A stretch of DNA of 48,121 nucleotides from Planctomycetota bacterium (GTDB lineage: Bacteria; Planctomycetota; Planctomycetia; Pirellulales; Pirellulaceae), in assembly GCA_017303505.1 (NCBI GenBank), contig JAFLCP010000051.1, forward strand, positions 1-48,121, in the 5' to 3' direction. The position numbers and the translations under genes are program-made. A model generated the notes under the pieces. It did no database searches, was not told where the DNA came from, and saw only the letters and a list, made by a program, of their open reading frames with translations. Shown here in pieces: positions 26,501-36,339 of this stretch (position 1 is the first letter of the stretch; each line of letters opens with the position of its first letter).

Positions 26501-29500
26501 CATAGTGCACATTTTCTTCCAACTCGGTACCATCCGCGAAGAAGATCGTACCTAACGACTTCGGTGGAATGGATGTCGCTGTGAAACGGAGTTCTACTTG
26601 CGACGCGTCGAACTGATTCGCCGTAAAGGTGACATCGTCGAGTCCCAAGGAAAACGCATCGGAATTCTGTAGTCCCTTGACGTTGGTAATGCTTCCGGAT
26701 GCCAGAGTTACGGGGTCTGGTAACCCAACAAGAACTTGGGTGACGAATGTTTGGTTGGACAGGCCGCCACTACCACTGTCGAGCAGCCGGATACTGATTT
26801 GTCGTGCAGAGATAGTGGGAGCATCGCTGGTGTTACGGTATTCGAGCGTTCGCAATACATCTTCGTATTCTGTGAACGATGCAGCGCCTGTCAAGTAGAT
26901 GCGGCCTTCAGTTGCATCAAATTCACCTGTGATATTAGCTGTGGTTTGCACAAGCAGAATATCTTCGCCGTCAACATAATTCTGGATGGTGATTTCAACG
27001 CCATACAGCATGTCAGGAGCAGCCAAGAACTCTGTGGTGCCGTCACGTTGTGACAGATCGAAGTTTGGCACAATTGCCACGGGGGCTCCGTTTTCAGTGA
27101 ACGCCGTGTTGGAGCCCAGAGAAACATTCGGCGCAACGATTTCTGGTTCAACACTAATGAGGGTATAGACTTCGTTGCTTTCAACACAAGCAGCGTTGAC
27201 GGTGATGCTCAACACTCGATCGCCTGCGACCGGGTTATATCGACTGTTGCGATATGAAACACTGGCGATGGCTTCTGCATACGCCTCTGCCGAAGCTGTT
27301 CCTTGGATGGTCAACACGCCTGTGTTGGTATCGAAGTTGCCCGTTAAGCCATTTTGATTCACAAACAGCAGTGAATCTTGATCTGCTTCGTAACCAGCGG
27401 CAAACGTGATTGTCGCCTGAGTGATCGAGCCTGCAGACTCAATGTTGACTTCAGTCCCTAACGCATCGGTTTCTCGGCCAAGTTCATAGACTAAGACATT
27501 GTCGAGATCTGACGTCAAAAATGGTGCGGATTCGATATTCAGGATCAGGCTGCTGCGCTCGCTCAATGCCAGACCATCGAAGACTTGGAAGGTGATTTCG
27601 ACTGGTCCGGGCGTTCTGTAACCAGCATGGTCGACAAAGTAGACGCTCCGTAAAACATCTTCATATTCAAAGAGGTTAGCAGTTCCGCGAATCGTCAACG
27701 TTCCACTGAATGTGTCGAAATCAGCCGTCATGCCATCCCACAGAGTACCAACGGAAAGTTCATCTTCTCCGGCGATATAGTTTTCGCTGATGGTGACATA
27801 AGCAATCAAGAGATTGGGGGTACCCACGGTCAACGACAGATCATCGCCAACATTGATGTAATCGGCATTGGCTGGGAAGGTTAAGTCGGTCTGCGCTAAT
27901 GTCACCGTCGGAGCTGGATGAGCCGAGAGGGTCGTTACTTTCTCGATGACATAATCGACGCTTGTCGTATCATTGTCTTGGCCGCTATTGTCTTGCAAGG
28001 TGAACCGTAGGTAGCGGTAACCTTCCACGAACGTCGCTGCGGTTGATTCATAGCGGATCTGACCTAAAGCGGTTGCCCATTCCGTAGCAGTCGCTTGGCC
28101 AGTGAGTACCAGGCGGCCTAGAGCTGCGTCAAACACGCCTTGAATGTTCGAGCCGTTGTAGGAAAGCACATCGTCACCAGCGACATAGTCTTCACCCGCG
28201 AATTCGACGACAATCGATTCGATGTCGCTCCCTTCAGCCACGGTTAGCCAAGATTCTGGATCAAGTTGGATGTCACCAGAGCCTTCCACATATTGTGTAC
28301 CACTGATGCTTAGTAGTAACTCTGGCGCTGCACGTCCCTCGACAATTTGAAGCGGAATGGATGTTTGGCTGACTTCGCCGTTGTCGTCTGCCAGTGAAAT
28401 TGCCAGGCTCTTGGTGTTATTGGTGCTCGTGGTTGAGAAAATTAGATTTCTTAAAGCGCGTTCATAATCGACGGTCCAGTCGAAACCAGTCATATTAAGC
28501 GTACCGGTGTCGTAATCAAACCAAGATTCGATACCAACTGCTAGTTCTTCATCAAGCGAAAGTTCCAAGCTGTCTTTGCCAACCTCATAACCCACAATCT
28601 TCACGGTTGCTCCAGACAAATACTCTCCGTCGAGGGATTCAATATTCAGATTGGCGAGTGGTGTTTGGTAATCGGTACCAATTTCAATTGTTGTGGAGGA
28701 ATTGCTATTTTGATCTGCATCCAGGTTGATGCTTACCGGGTTAGGGTCCAAGACAATTGTTGCTTTGGCCGCAATCCCTAAATTCTCCAGGGGCAAATTG
28801 CGAACGATTACACTCAATTCGTCTGGATTCGACGTGGCAACTTCTTGTGCGTAATGCAATCCATCTAGCGCGGCAGTGATCGCACTAGATTTCCCACGCA
28901 GAGTCAGTCGGTTCGTCCCTGCTCCAGAATAATTGACGTCGTTAGGGGCATGGGAGAGATCGATCATCCCATGGCCAACGCTGAGGACGACTTCGATTTC
29001 GCTGTCTGGCAACAACGTCTTGCGTGGATCGTCGATAACGATCGCGTTTCCGAACGTTGCCGCGAAGGTGGCAACATCGCCCGCCATAAACGAGATTTTC
29101 GATGGGCTCGCTATCGTTGGCGTAAAGCCCGCAGCGGTATTGAAACGAGGGGAATAGGCCGAATATCCGAGCGGATGGGTGCCATCGTTGATGACCGCAT
29201 AGACATACACCGGATCGCCCGCGTTGGCGAATGTGCTCATATCCTTCCAAGTGAAGGATTGAGTGCCCGCGTTGTAAGGAATTCCGCTGGCAATCAATAA
29301 ACCATCATTTCCGAACGCATCGTGATCTGCATAGATATCCACAAAGGTGCTGTCAGGAAGAACGGTCGATGATGCGAAAAGGATCTCTGCGTTGGGAGTT
29401 CCCGCAATGGTAGAAGCGGCAACGATTTGAACGGTCGGGTTATCTGAATCTCTCAACTCAAAACGACCACCCACATCGATGGAATAATCAATATCCGGCA

Positions 29501-32500
29501 GTGGCCATGGTAGAGGAATATAGAATCGAGCGCCAAAGTTGTAGTCGACGAGTCGATCAAAGCCGATTCGAGCCGAACCATGGAAGGTTGGAAGTCGAAT
29601 CGGATTGATGGCGATATCACTGAAGCTGAACTTCGCATAGCTTGCCGATGGTTCTTCTGCCGGACGAATACGCAACTCGACGCCCAATTGTCCCAAGGAG
29701 GCACCGCCCGCTAGTGGAACACCGCGTGGAACGAACACGCCCATTTGAGCATTAAAGTCGACGTTGCCGTGGATGTCAGCATACGCGGAGATCTTCCCGC
29801 GGATGACATCACCTGGATAAAGATTGACTTCTGCATCAAAAGTCACCCGTGCGACATTGTCCCAAGCTAGAACGCCCTTGAACTTGCCATTGCCAAAGTG
29901 GCCACCGATGAGTTGAACGTCACCATCCAAGGTAAGGTTCTTCGTGGTAATCGTGATACTTCCCGTCACGTCAGCTAATGCATAAGCTTCGCCGCCGAAC
30001 TTCACCAATGGGCCGACAGTAGCCTTCACGGTTCCTTTGAACATGAAGTTGTCAAGGTTCGATAAGCCTTCAACTTGAACTTCGAGTCCATAGATGTTGA
30101 TCAATCCATTCGCGACAAGAATTCCTGGGTTTTTCTCGAAGCTGATGCTGATGGCTTCCAGTTTCCCTTCCACGATCTTGAAGGAACCACCTACTGCCAA
30201 GCCACTTGGCAGTTCGATTTCAGCCCCTGCGCTAATGGAAACTTCACCTGAATTTGACTCTTCGTATTCAACATGCAGTCCCTTAATCGTCATCGCGCCA
30301 AAGGAGATGTTCGATTGTGCCTTGAGTCCAATACCCTTGATTTGGACTTTGCCGGTATCGGTATCGATGAGAAGCCCATCGCCTGGCAAAGATGCCACCA
30401 GCGTTAGTTTAGGAGCAAACGTAATCGACAATGCACCTGTGATTTGTAGTTGGTTTTCTGCGGCGCTGTAACGCACACGCAGATCTCGAGGGCTCGCTGT
30501 CAACTTGAAGAGGTTGATGTCCCCATTAATCGCAATATCGAGCGCTTCTAGTTTGCCATCGACGATCTTGATGCCGGGAGTATCTTCGCTGCCCAATGTG
30601 ACGGCCAGGTCTTTGAGGACTTGAATGCCACCCTGTGAAGCTGTTGATATTCTCACTCCACCGAAAATCGCGAATTCAGAGTTTTCTTTATGATAAGCAA
30701 TGGTCAGTCCTTCGGCTGCGATTGACAGCTTCAAGAGATCGAAGGTGCCGTCGACTGTAACCTTTAGCGACTCCAGCGAACCGTTTTTGATCACCATACC
30801 GGGGTCGGCTTTGCTACCCAGCGTTACCGTCATGTCGACATTGGCGCTGCCTGCCTTGAAGGTGAATTGCGCTTTGCCGCTGATATTGAGTTGACGGGCT
30901 GTCGGAACATATTCCACCGTCAGCGTTTGAACTTGGAAAGTCGCATTACCAATCGTGAATGCCGAATTCTGCACACCGGTCGCAGAGAAACTCACAATGT
31001 TGACACCGGTTGAATCGACCTTGACCTTAATGCCCACATTAAAGCGAATGGTTGTGTTGCCGAGCTTAACAGAGTAGTTTGAGGATTTCAGACTAAACGT
31101 TTTTCCATTGGCACCTTCATCAACGACCGGTCCATCTTGTGGCAGTTCGCTGGTGTCGAATTTAAGGCCAGCGACTTCGATGACATCAGGTAATTGAAAA
31201 TTCGGTGGCAGAACGGGCACGGGCTCGTTGATCGTTTTGAGTTGAAATCCTTTACCGAGTTCGCCACCAATCTTGAGTTGCGGGTTGTTCGCGCCAGGCG
31301 AGCCAACATTGACTGTCTTATTGAAATATTTACCTGACCCAGTGAAGAACCAGAATGCAGGGAGTGCCGAGAAGTTGTATGTGGCCACAAAGCGATCGAA
31401 CTTGATATCGCCAACTTGCGAGGCCGTGTTGCGTGTGATAACTGCTTTGGTGATCTTACCGTTTTTGGCTTCGATAATAGCAGGTTCGGAACCGACTCCC
31501 CCACTGGCCAATTCGGTACCTTGAAAGGTTGCTTTCTCAAACTTGAGAGTCAATGAATCGGTAAGTGATGCCTTGCGGGCGGAATCGAAAAGCACACCAC
31601 CCAAGGTAAATCCGGTGGGTTGGCCAGCGACTGGCGTGAAGTCGAGTTGGAAACCCGTTGTGGGAAATTTCGCTCCGTTGAAAGGAGTCGAATCCATTAC
31701 CCCAAACAGATAAGAATTCTCTAACCGCATGGTGAACGATCCACCAATCGTCTCGCTGTTGCTCGATATGGCGACACGCAACGGATTGTTGGAAACTCGC
31801 GGGGTGAACTGAAAGCCATTGAGAGCGGCATTGTCGCCAAAGAAGAAATTCAACGTCGTTGCGTCGAGGCGATTCGCGGGAAAATTCTTGACGCCGTCAG
31901 GGATGGTCGCGGTAACTTCCAGCGGAGTCCCTGTAAATTCCAGTGAAGTAGCGGTATGAGGAGTTTTGGGGTTGAAGTCCAACAACGCCGTTCCAGCGAA
32001 GTTGTAGGCCTTGGTGGTTAGGTCATATATCAGCTTGAGACCATTGCTTCCGGTCACCGATTTGATCGCTTGAGTTCCGACCAAAAATGTATCCTCGACA
32101 CCGAAGCTAAAGGTGAAGCTGGCCGGAGTCGTGCCAACGGCTGGGAAAATTCGCAAGCCGTCGCTCCCCATGCCTCCAAAGTTGGCCTTCAAATCCGAAC
32201 TAACCAAGGTGCTTCCCGATTTGAGAAGTGCTCCACCTTGAACGACATAGCTTTTCTTTTCTGCTCCGATCGGCGGATAAAAGTTAACCGTCAATGGCTT
32301 CGCGCTTCCAACAACGCTAGCTGTGTAGCGCATGGTCCCTACGGTAACTTCTGGAACTGGATAGGAAAGCTTCACGAAGTTTGCGTTGGTGATGATCACA
32401 CCTGGTGAGGCGGACGTGCCTAGATTGGCAATGCCATTGAGTTTGACTCCTGCGACGTCGAGAGGCAACTGAGTTTGGTTTCCATAAATGCCAAACGTGT

Positions 32501-35500
32501 TGCCAGGTATATTGACTGAGCCATCGCTGTTGTAACTGTTGCGTTGGAAGTAGGCAGCTTTGAAGCCACCCGCAGTCGATGGCTTCAGCGGCTCATAGGT
32601 CGTCGTGAACTTCAGATTATCACCCAATGTTGTCGAACCAAATTCAAACGAATCAATGGTAAGAGCGGTAATGGAATCAAGCTTTCCTTTGGTGATACTT
32701 ATCGTGCCATTTGGGATAAGCATTTTGACAGGATTGGCGAATCGATGCTGATAGGAATTGAGCCAATCCGATTCCATTTTGACTAGATACGGGATATTGG
32801 TGATCGTAATCTTGCTGCTAGAGTAAGAAATCTGGGCAGAGTTTTTGATAGAAGTCTTTTGTTCGTTGCTTAAGCCAGATTGTCGATCAATAGCATCGTC
32901 AAAGGACGCTTTTACGGAGGCCAAGTTGGGATCTCTGAAGGCGCGACTAGAGTCGCCAGATTGGCTGGCAATACCGTTGAAGTTGCCATACACGCCTTCG
33001 GTCAAGCGAATGGTTGCTCCGTTGGTTGAGGGGCCCTTGATGTACATGAGCATGTCATGTCGATTTCGAGTACCATTGTTGGCTTCCAGAAACTCGACTT
33101 CGTATTCCACGCCTGCTGTGAGTTGGATAGTTCCGAGAAGGTCACCACCTCCTCCCGTGGCGATGGGTGAACCATTGACATAGATCGCCTGTTTGCCAAA
33201 TCCATTGGAAGAAAAGGAATATTCTCCGGACCTTGGTACGGTAATTTTTACCTTGTGATTAATCGCGAAATAGTCGATGTAGCCTGATTTCGCAGATTCG
33301 CGTGGAACCGAGAGCATGCCGCTGTAGAGTGGATCGCTTTTGGCATAGAGTGGCATGAATCGGTTGCGAACTTCAGCGATGTCATTTCCGCTCCAGTTTC
33401 CAGTGATATATCGATAGCTGTAGTTCGTAATGGCGTATTGTTTTTCAAATACCTGCACAGCACCGCGATAGTTGTCGTTGTATGCGTAGGCTTTGGGCTC
33501 GCTGTTGATGACGGCAGATTGCAAATTGAGCTGCGAAATATTGAACGAGAATTTCTCAGCAACTTTGTCATAGCTCATTTTGAAGTTATCGGAAGCGGGG
33601 ATGGTAAATCCACCGATTTCGAAGGATACGAATTCATAATCGGGTGTGACATCGACTTTGCCGTTCCTGAGGTTAACACTAAAGATAGGGCTGGAAGAGT
33701 TTTTCAACTTTAGATTTAAGCGGCCCCCTTCGAAAGGCGCGCTGACAATCATGGATGACTCTTGAGAGGTAAGTATCAAGGATTTAGTGTTTTCATTGTT
33801 GTACAGAGTTACCTTGGCGCCTGGTTGGGCTTCAAATGTCAGCCCACCGAAGGTGAATAACGTGATAGGACGTGGGGTTCCATTGGCATCTTTAAGGGCA
33901 TTGAGCTGATAATTCAATGTTGCCCCACTGTTATAGATATCGGTCAAGACTTGAAATCCATTTGCCGTTCGTTCGACATTGATTCCACGCTGGGGAGTTC
34001 CATACGAAACGTCGTAGCGATAGACAGGATCAAAACGACCACCAATCGCAGGTGTTTGTAGATAACCCGATAATCCAACGCGTTTATCCCACGACCTATT
34101 TTCGTTTGGGGTATAGAAGGTTAGTTTTTCCGGAGTAAAGTAGGGGGCGTTGTCGAGAGTGATTGTGTTGGGGTTGGGGATATCTACGGAGAAATCACGC
34201 GTAAAGTCGGGGAGCGCGAATTGTGAGGCTGGATCGCGTTTGGTGATTGCTACCGATGTTACGGCGATCACTTTGCCGTTGGTGCGCTGCGAAACCACCA
34301 GCAATTCGGGACGATACCAGGTGTTTCCAGCAAAAGACACTTGATAGGTCAAGCCATCTTTCGAACGAGTGACCAGAACTTTACCACCTTCATTTTTTAT
34401 CGACGGCAAATTGTTGAGTGCATTTTGAACAACTTCTGCGGAGGCTCCCACCTTGAGCAGGGGAGTCTTTTGGCCTCGCCACTCCAAATGAAAAACATCT
34501 GCTTCCATGTAGAGAGAGTTGGTATACACCACGGGGTTTCTCAAAACATCGTCGACTGAATTCATTCGGCCTTCAACGTAATCGTATTTGACCAACGCAT
34601 TCGTTTTGAACGATTGTCTGGGGAGATTTGGTCCAGACCAGTCGAACTTCAAGCTGCGGTTACCGTTCCGATGCGCGTACAAAATCTCGACTTGAACCGT
34701 TGTGCCAGCCGCGTAAGTTTTCTTTACCGAGGCTTCCGTGTTGTTCTGTTGGTTCAAAGCCGTTTCATTGTTGAGACGAAGTTGCCCTGAATAGTCAGAG
34801 TTGAGGAAGAAAGTATACTCGCCGGTCGTCGGTATGGTCACAGAGGTCGTATATCGCAAGCCATATTCATCGTCGCGAAAGCGTTTATCCGCATTGATGT
34901 AGGCTTGATAAGAAATGATCCCACGGTCTTTGGGCGTGATGTCTCCGAAGTTGTTGTATCGTTCCCATGAGATGTCATTGTTAGGGACAAAGTTAGTGCG
35001 TGCTAATCCTGGCCCTTCCCACTCTACGGATAACTTCACAGAGCTTAGCGAGACACCTCCGTTGTTATGTGTTAACGTAAATGGAACCGTTGCTCCAGCC
35101 GTTAAGGAAACAGTGAGTTTTGCATCGCTCTCGTTAAATTGGATGAATCTGGATGCGGAGCCGACCGTCAAGTTCGCGCTTCCCACGGACTTGACATAAA
35201 AAGTGAAGTTACCGGTTGCTGGTGCGGTAAAGGCAGTTTTGAAGGTTTTCGAAGCGAATGAAGATTCGTTGGCATCTAGGAACGCTGGAAAATAGTTGGT
35301 CGTTAACTTAATCTCTTGCTGCTGACCATAGTTTGAGTCTTTTTCGTTTTGGCCTGTAAATAGCGTCAGCAAGCCGTTCTTGGGAGTTAACGTCGCGACA
35401 GGATAGTTCGAACGCCAAGTCGGCTCGACAACACTCTTGGCACCGTCGGGAGCCGTTGCCACCAAGTTCGATATGTTCACGGGACTAGTCGTGGTGCACG

Positions 35501-35753
35501 TCTGCACGGTTGCCTTAGGATCGCACGTTGAACCTTCCCAAACCCCCGTATAGTCGAGAGTACTCAATTGAACTGAATTACTCGAGGTTGGAATGTAGAC
35601 ATAAGGCTTCAAGTCGCTGGCCATTAACCTTCGTTCTTCCAGGTTTTCTAAACGCATGCTGCGGTTGAAGAGCTTGCGGCGACGTGAGCGGAGAAGGCGT
35701 TCTTGTTGGGCGCGACGAAATCCACGATCGGAATAGGCAAGTTTGTTTTTCAT
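23508..35753 (-). CDS. Giant surface protein: LEPR-xLL-like leader, PA14-type, repeat, cadherin-like, DUF4214, trypsin-like and dockerin domains
   Basis: 4081 residues in one uninterrupted frame. The N-terminus is very basic and contains LENLEERRLMA (35-45), the planctomycete LEPR-xLL-like export signal. PA14-like beta modules lie near 155-250, 290-380 and 830-915. About 1540-2110 is a series of related repeats (GIKIVDGKLEALDIAINGDI type). About 2200-3130 holds cadherin-like repeats with the recurring 'LTGTA..EYEDVLRTLEYRN' pattern. A DUF4214 module is near 3140-3360. A chymotrypsin-fold protease follows at 3370-3560, with His in LVAAHSV (~3398), Asp in GNDIAILEL (~3440) and Ser in DPGDSGSPLF (~3521). 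Two Ig-like domains and a dockerin pair (DVNNDNFISAIDALLVINYL, ~3906, then DTTNDRFLNAIDALRVINYL) close the protein. It is probably cell-surface or matrix bound. Confidence 0.93.
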   Translation of the reverse strand: MKNKLAYSDRGFRRAQQERLLRSRRRKLFNRSMRLENLEERRLMASDLKPYVYIPTSSNSVQLSTLDYTGVWEGSTCDPKATVQTCTTTSPVNISNLVATAPDGAKSVVEPTWRSNYPVATLTPKNGLLTLFTGQNEKDSNYGQQQEIKLTTNYFPAFLDANESSFASKTFKTAFTAPATGNFTFYVKSVGSANLTVGSASRFIQFNESDAKLTVSLTAGATVPFTLTHNNGGVSLSSVKLSVEWEGPGLARTNFVPNNDISWERYNNFGDITPKDRGIISYQAYINADKRFRDDEYGLRYTTSVTIPTTGEYTFFLNSDYSGQLRLNNETALNQQNNTEASVKKTYAAGTTVQVEILYAHRNGNRSLKFDWSGPNLPRQSFKTNALVKYDYVEGRMNSVDDVLRNPVVYTNSLYMEADVFHLEWRGQKTPLLKVGASAEVVQNALNNLPSIKNEGGKVLVTRSKDGLTYQVSFAGNTWYRPELLVVSQRTNGKVIAVTSVAITKRDPASQFALPDFTRDFSVDIPNPNTITLDNAPYFTPEKLTFYTPNENRSWDKRVGLSGYLQTPAIGGRFDPVYRYDVSYGTPQRGINVERTANGFQVLTDIYNSGATLNYQLNALKDANGTPRPITLFTFGGLTFEAQPGAKVTLYNNENTKSLILTSQESSMIVSAPFEGGRLNLKLKNSSSPIFSVNLRNGKVDVTPDYEFVSFEIGGFTIPASDNFKMSYDKVAEKFSFNISQLNLQSAVINSEPKAYAYNDNYRGAVQVFEKQYAITNYSYRYITGNWSGNDIAEVRNRFMPLYAKSDPLYSGMLSVPRESAKSGYIDYFAINHKVKITVPRSGEYSFSSNGFGKQAIYVNGSPIATGGGGDLLGTIQLTAGVEYEVEFLEANNGTRNRHDMLMYIKGPSTNGATIRLTEGVYGNFNGIASQSGDSSRAFRDPNLASVKASFDDAIDRQSGLSNEQKTSIKNSAQISYSSSKITITNIPYLVKMESDWLNSYQHRFANPVKMLIPNGTISITKGKLDSITALTIDSFEFGSTTLGDNLKFTTTYEPLKPSTAGGFKAAYFQRNSYNSDGSVNIPGNTFGIYGNQTQLPLDVAGVKLNGIANLGTSASPGVIITNANFVKLSYPVPEVTVGTMRYTASVVGSAKPLTVNFYPPIGAEKKSYVVQGGALLKSGSTLVSSDLKANFGGMGSDGLRIFPAVGTTPASFTFSFGVEDTFLVGTQAIKSVTGSNGLKLIYDLTTKAYNFAGTALLDFNPKTPHTATSLEFTGTPLEVTATIPDGVKNFPANRLDATTLNFFFGDNAALNGFQFTPRVSNNPLRVAISSNSETIGGSFTMRLENSYLFGVMDSTPFNGAKFPTTGFQLDFTPVAGQPTGFTLGGVLFDSARKASLTDSLTLKFEKATFQGTELASGGVGSEPAIIEAKNGKITKAVITRNTASQVGDIKFDRFVATYNFSALPAFWFFTGSGKYFNKTVNVGSPGANNPQLKIGGELGKGFQLKTINEPVPVLPPNFQLPDVIEVAGLKFDTSELPQDGPVVDEGANGKTFSLKSSNYSVKLGNTTIRFNVGIKVKVDSTGVNIVSFSATGVQNSAFTIGNATFQVQTLTVEYVPTARQLNISGKAQFTFKAGSANVDMTVTLGSKADPGMVIKNGSLESLKVTVDGTFDLLKLSIAAEGLTIAYHKENSEFAIFGGVRISTASQGGIQVLKDLAVTLGSEDTPGIKIVDGKLEALDIAINGDINLFKLTASPRDLRVRYSAAENQLQITGALSITFAPKLTLVASLPGDGLLIDTDTGKVQIKGIGLKAQSNISFGAMTIKGLHVEYEESNSGEVSISAGAEIELPSGLAVGGSFKIVEGKLEAISISFEKNPGILVANGLINIYGLEVQVEGLSNLDNFMFKGTVKATVGPLVKFGGEAYALADVTGSITITTKNLTLDGDVQLIGGHFGNGKFKGVLAWDNVARVTFDAEVNLYPGDVIRGKISAYADIHGNVDFNAQMGVFVPRGVPLAGGASLGQLGVELRIRPAEEPSASYAKFSFSDIAINPIRLPTFHGSARIGFDRLVDYNFGARFYIPLPWPLPDIDYSIDVGGRFELRDSDNPTVQIVAASTIAGTPNAEILFASSTVLPDSTFVDIYADHDAFGNDGLLIASGIPYNAGTQSFTWKDMSTFANAGDPVYVYAVINDGTHPLGYSAYSPRFNTAAGFTPTIASPSKISFMAGDVATFAATFGNAIVIDDPRKTLLPDSEIEVVLSVGHGMIDLSHAPNDVNYSGAGTNRLTLRGKSSAITAALDGLHYAQEVATSNPDELSVIVRNLPLENLGIAAKATIVLDPNPVSINLDADQNSNSSTTIEIGTDYQTPLANLNIESLDGEYLSGATVKIVGYEVGKDSLELSLDEELAVGIESWFDYDTGTLNMTGFDWTVDYERALRNLIFSTTSTNNTKSLAISLADDNGEVSQTSIPLQIVEGRAAPELLLSISGTQYVEGSGDIQLDPESWLTVAEGSDIESIVVEFAGEDYVAGDDVLSYNGSNIQGVFDAALGRLVLTGQATATEWATALGQIRYESTAATFVEGYRYLRFTLQDNSGQDNDTTSVDYVIEKVTTLSAHPAPTVTLAQTDLTFPANADYINVGDDLSLTVGTPNLLIAYVTISENYIAGEDELSVGTLWDGMTADFDTFSGTLTIRGTANLFEYEDVLRSVYFVDHAGYRTPGPVEITFQVFDGLALSERSSLILNIESAPFLTSDLDNVLVYELGRETDALGTEVNIESAGSITQATITFAAGYEADQDSLLFVNQNGLTGNFDTNTGVLTIQGTASAEAYAEAIASVSYRNSRYNPVAGDRVLSITVNAACVESNEVYTLISVEPEIVAPNVSLGSNTAFTENGAPVAIVPNFDLSQRDGTTEFLAAPDMLYGVEITIQNYVDGEDILLVQTTANITGEFDATEGRIYLTGAASFTEYEDVLRTLEYRNTSDAPTISARQISIRLLDSGSGGLSNQTFVTQVLVGLPDPVTLASGSITNVKGLQNSDAFSLGLDDVTFTANQFDASQVELRFTATSIPPKSLGTIFFADGTELEENVHYGLDKLQGLKFEPAPGAFGFADIDFNVALYDLDTEVADVSSFNASFTVTVEGVATITENQAFVAQIYREMFEQNPTSSVLTSYAAKYQEFLQRVDRADSGYIDDDAARWAFIEWIETSIEYRTQWLQNLYADALARSVSSEELQAHLAEFAQGGTFQSIQASILGSQEFYNRNTSQGYTSVANALYVQVFNRVASASELNSAVQKLQNGTTTRVLAAQLLQQLQASSDAMENAVSRLLNRDYEFADQFSFDFANLDATIQSILASDEYFDAFAIPLSSMQKLTHETSDYPTVGKLGDISGERAGGTLIGSKYALVAAHSVIGIPPGQLTFTLGTDVYRIVKVYIHPDFDMEAVGTDAGNDIAILELDRVVTGVTPSPILGRSPQLGEELLLVGYGEHDGDKYGTKRVGWTPPVVQVESNVFRWVHENLIQNDSDPGDSGSPLFVSIAGQNHVVGIVSGGTSDFDGVGDIATNTRVDRYSAWIKSIVTDAQITAATQAPSLILEEDQFYLDENAGEQSIAIRFAGAEPVTLYVTSDKPTFFTNLEVNYDATGNGTIRFETGLNQRGEASIFVVVTAGNNSVSRTIKLSVAERNDPPTLDAMTPILVDVGAGVGTLPLTGITAGMGETGGTQTRIVQSVPFGFFTDLTVLNGHTNTPSLRYQPNPNSVGSAVVYVEVRDAGNDGIFETADDNTTIEPIEIVATENAAPTLDSLNATTIALTSGKRSLPLTAITDGDAEVQELRFELSTTDAAIANAYVVYDGTNESTSGSLIVEPFQAGTATISVTLTDAGQDGVFDTQDDRSTTQTFVLTVVSGPNGWHNSVRPLDVNNDNFISAIDALLVINYLNRIGPGELPLTGTTGSNYVDTTNDRFLNAIDALRVINYLNRLTGPSGESGEGEGSEAASDSGFTIDSLKMGAIPMMTANAYEVKANGSSTESERSSATKRLIQRTALRTKPETEVTKMDGVQRLANPDRPTLTDVAFEDLDANWDLELDEIVMM

Positions 35754-35844
35754 GGTTGGATATGTGATTAGCTAACAAGTAAGTGATGGAAGGTATGTCG
35801 CAAAAAGGGATGGCAATCCGCACAACATTTATTGAGAGCAGTAC

Positions 35845-36339
35845 TTACTGAGGTTGCGATGGCAGAAGCGACCGAGCTGCCGCTCGCAAGTAGCCCGAGA
35901 CGGCTGCTAATTGCTTGGTCGTTTCCTCGGCGGGATTCGTCGGGGCATACTGAAGCGTTTGTTTGGCCGCATTGATGCGTTGTTGAATTGCAGTTTGCAA
36001 AGCACGATCTCCAGGTTGCGTCAGCAACTCGGTCAGCTGTTCGAAATAGAATTCGAGTTCCCCACTTTTTTGTGGAGTGATACCAACACCGTTTCGTAAG
36101 TCCGCAGAAATCTCTTCTAAAGCTCCAGCCAAGAGGCCGAGTTGCTGGCTGAGTTTGAGTTGCTGTGCGCCTTCGGGCCCAACGACATCTTGCAACGATT
36201 GGACAAAGCCCGTGAGCAGTTGTTGCATCGCGCTGAAACCAACCTGGATGGACTCGCCTAACTTGGGATCGAAACCAAGTTGAGGTTTGTTGGTGTCGTT
36301 GTCGGAGGACGCGGAATCGGGAGGAAGGTTATCAGACAT
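35845..36339 (-). CDS. Small helical protein of unknown function
   Basis: Not recognised. 164 residues, no signal peptide and no membrane helix. A disordered acidic start (residues 1-20) is followed by long helices rich in Gln, Leu and Ala (SIQVGFSAMQQLLTGFVQSL, then LKLSQQLGLLAGALEEI). AGGA lies about ten bases before the ATG. It is 91 bases upstream of the giant gene on the same strand, so it may be co-transcribed with it and act as a cytoplasmic partner or chaperone; this is inference from position only. Confidence 0.7.
   Translation of the reverse strand: MSDNLPPDSASSDNDTNKPQLGFDPKLGESIQVGFSAMQQLLTGFVQSLQDVVGPEGAQQLKLSQQLGLLAGALEEISADLRNGVGITPQKSGELEFYFEQLTELLTQPGDRALQTAIQQRINAAKQTLQYAPTNPAEETTKQLAAVSGYLRAAARSLLPSQPQ

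Noticed and set aside
31088-31540. 150-codon minus-strand frame inside the giant gene
   Set aside because: Out of frame with the continuous 4081-residue protein, no motif; a shadow.
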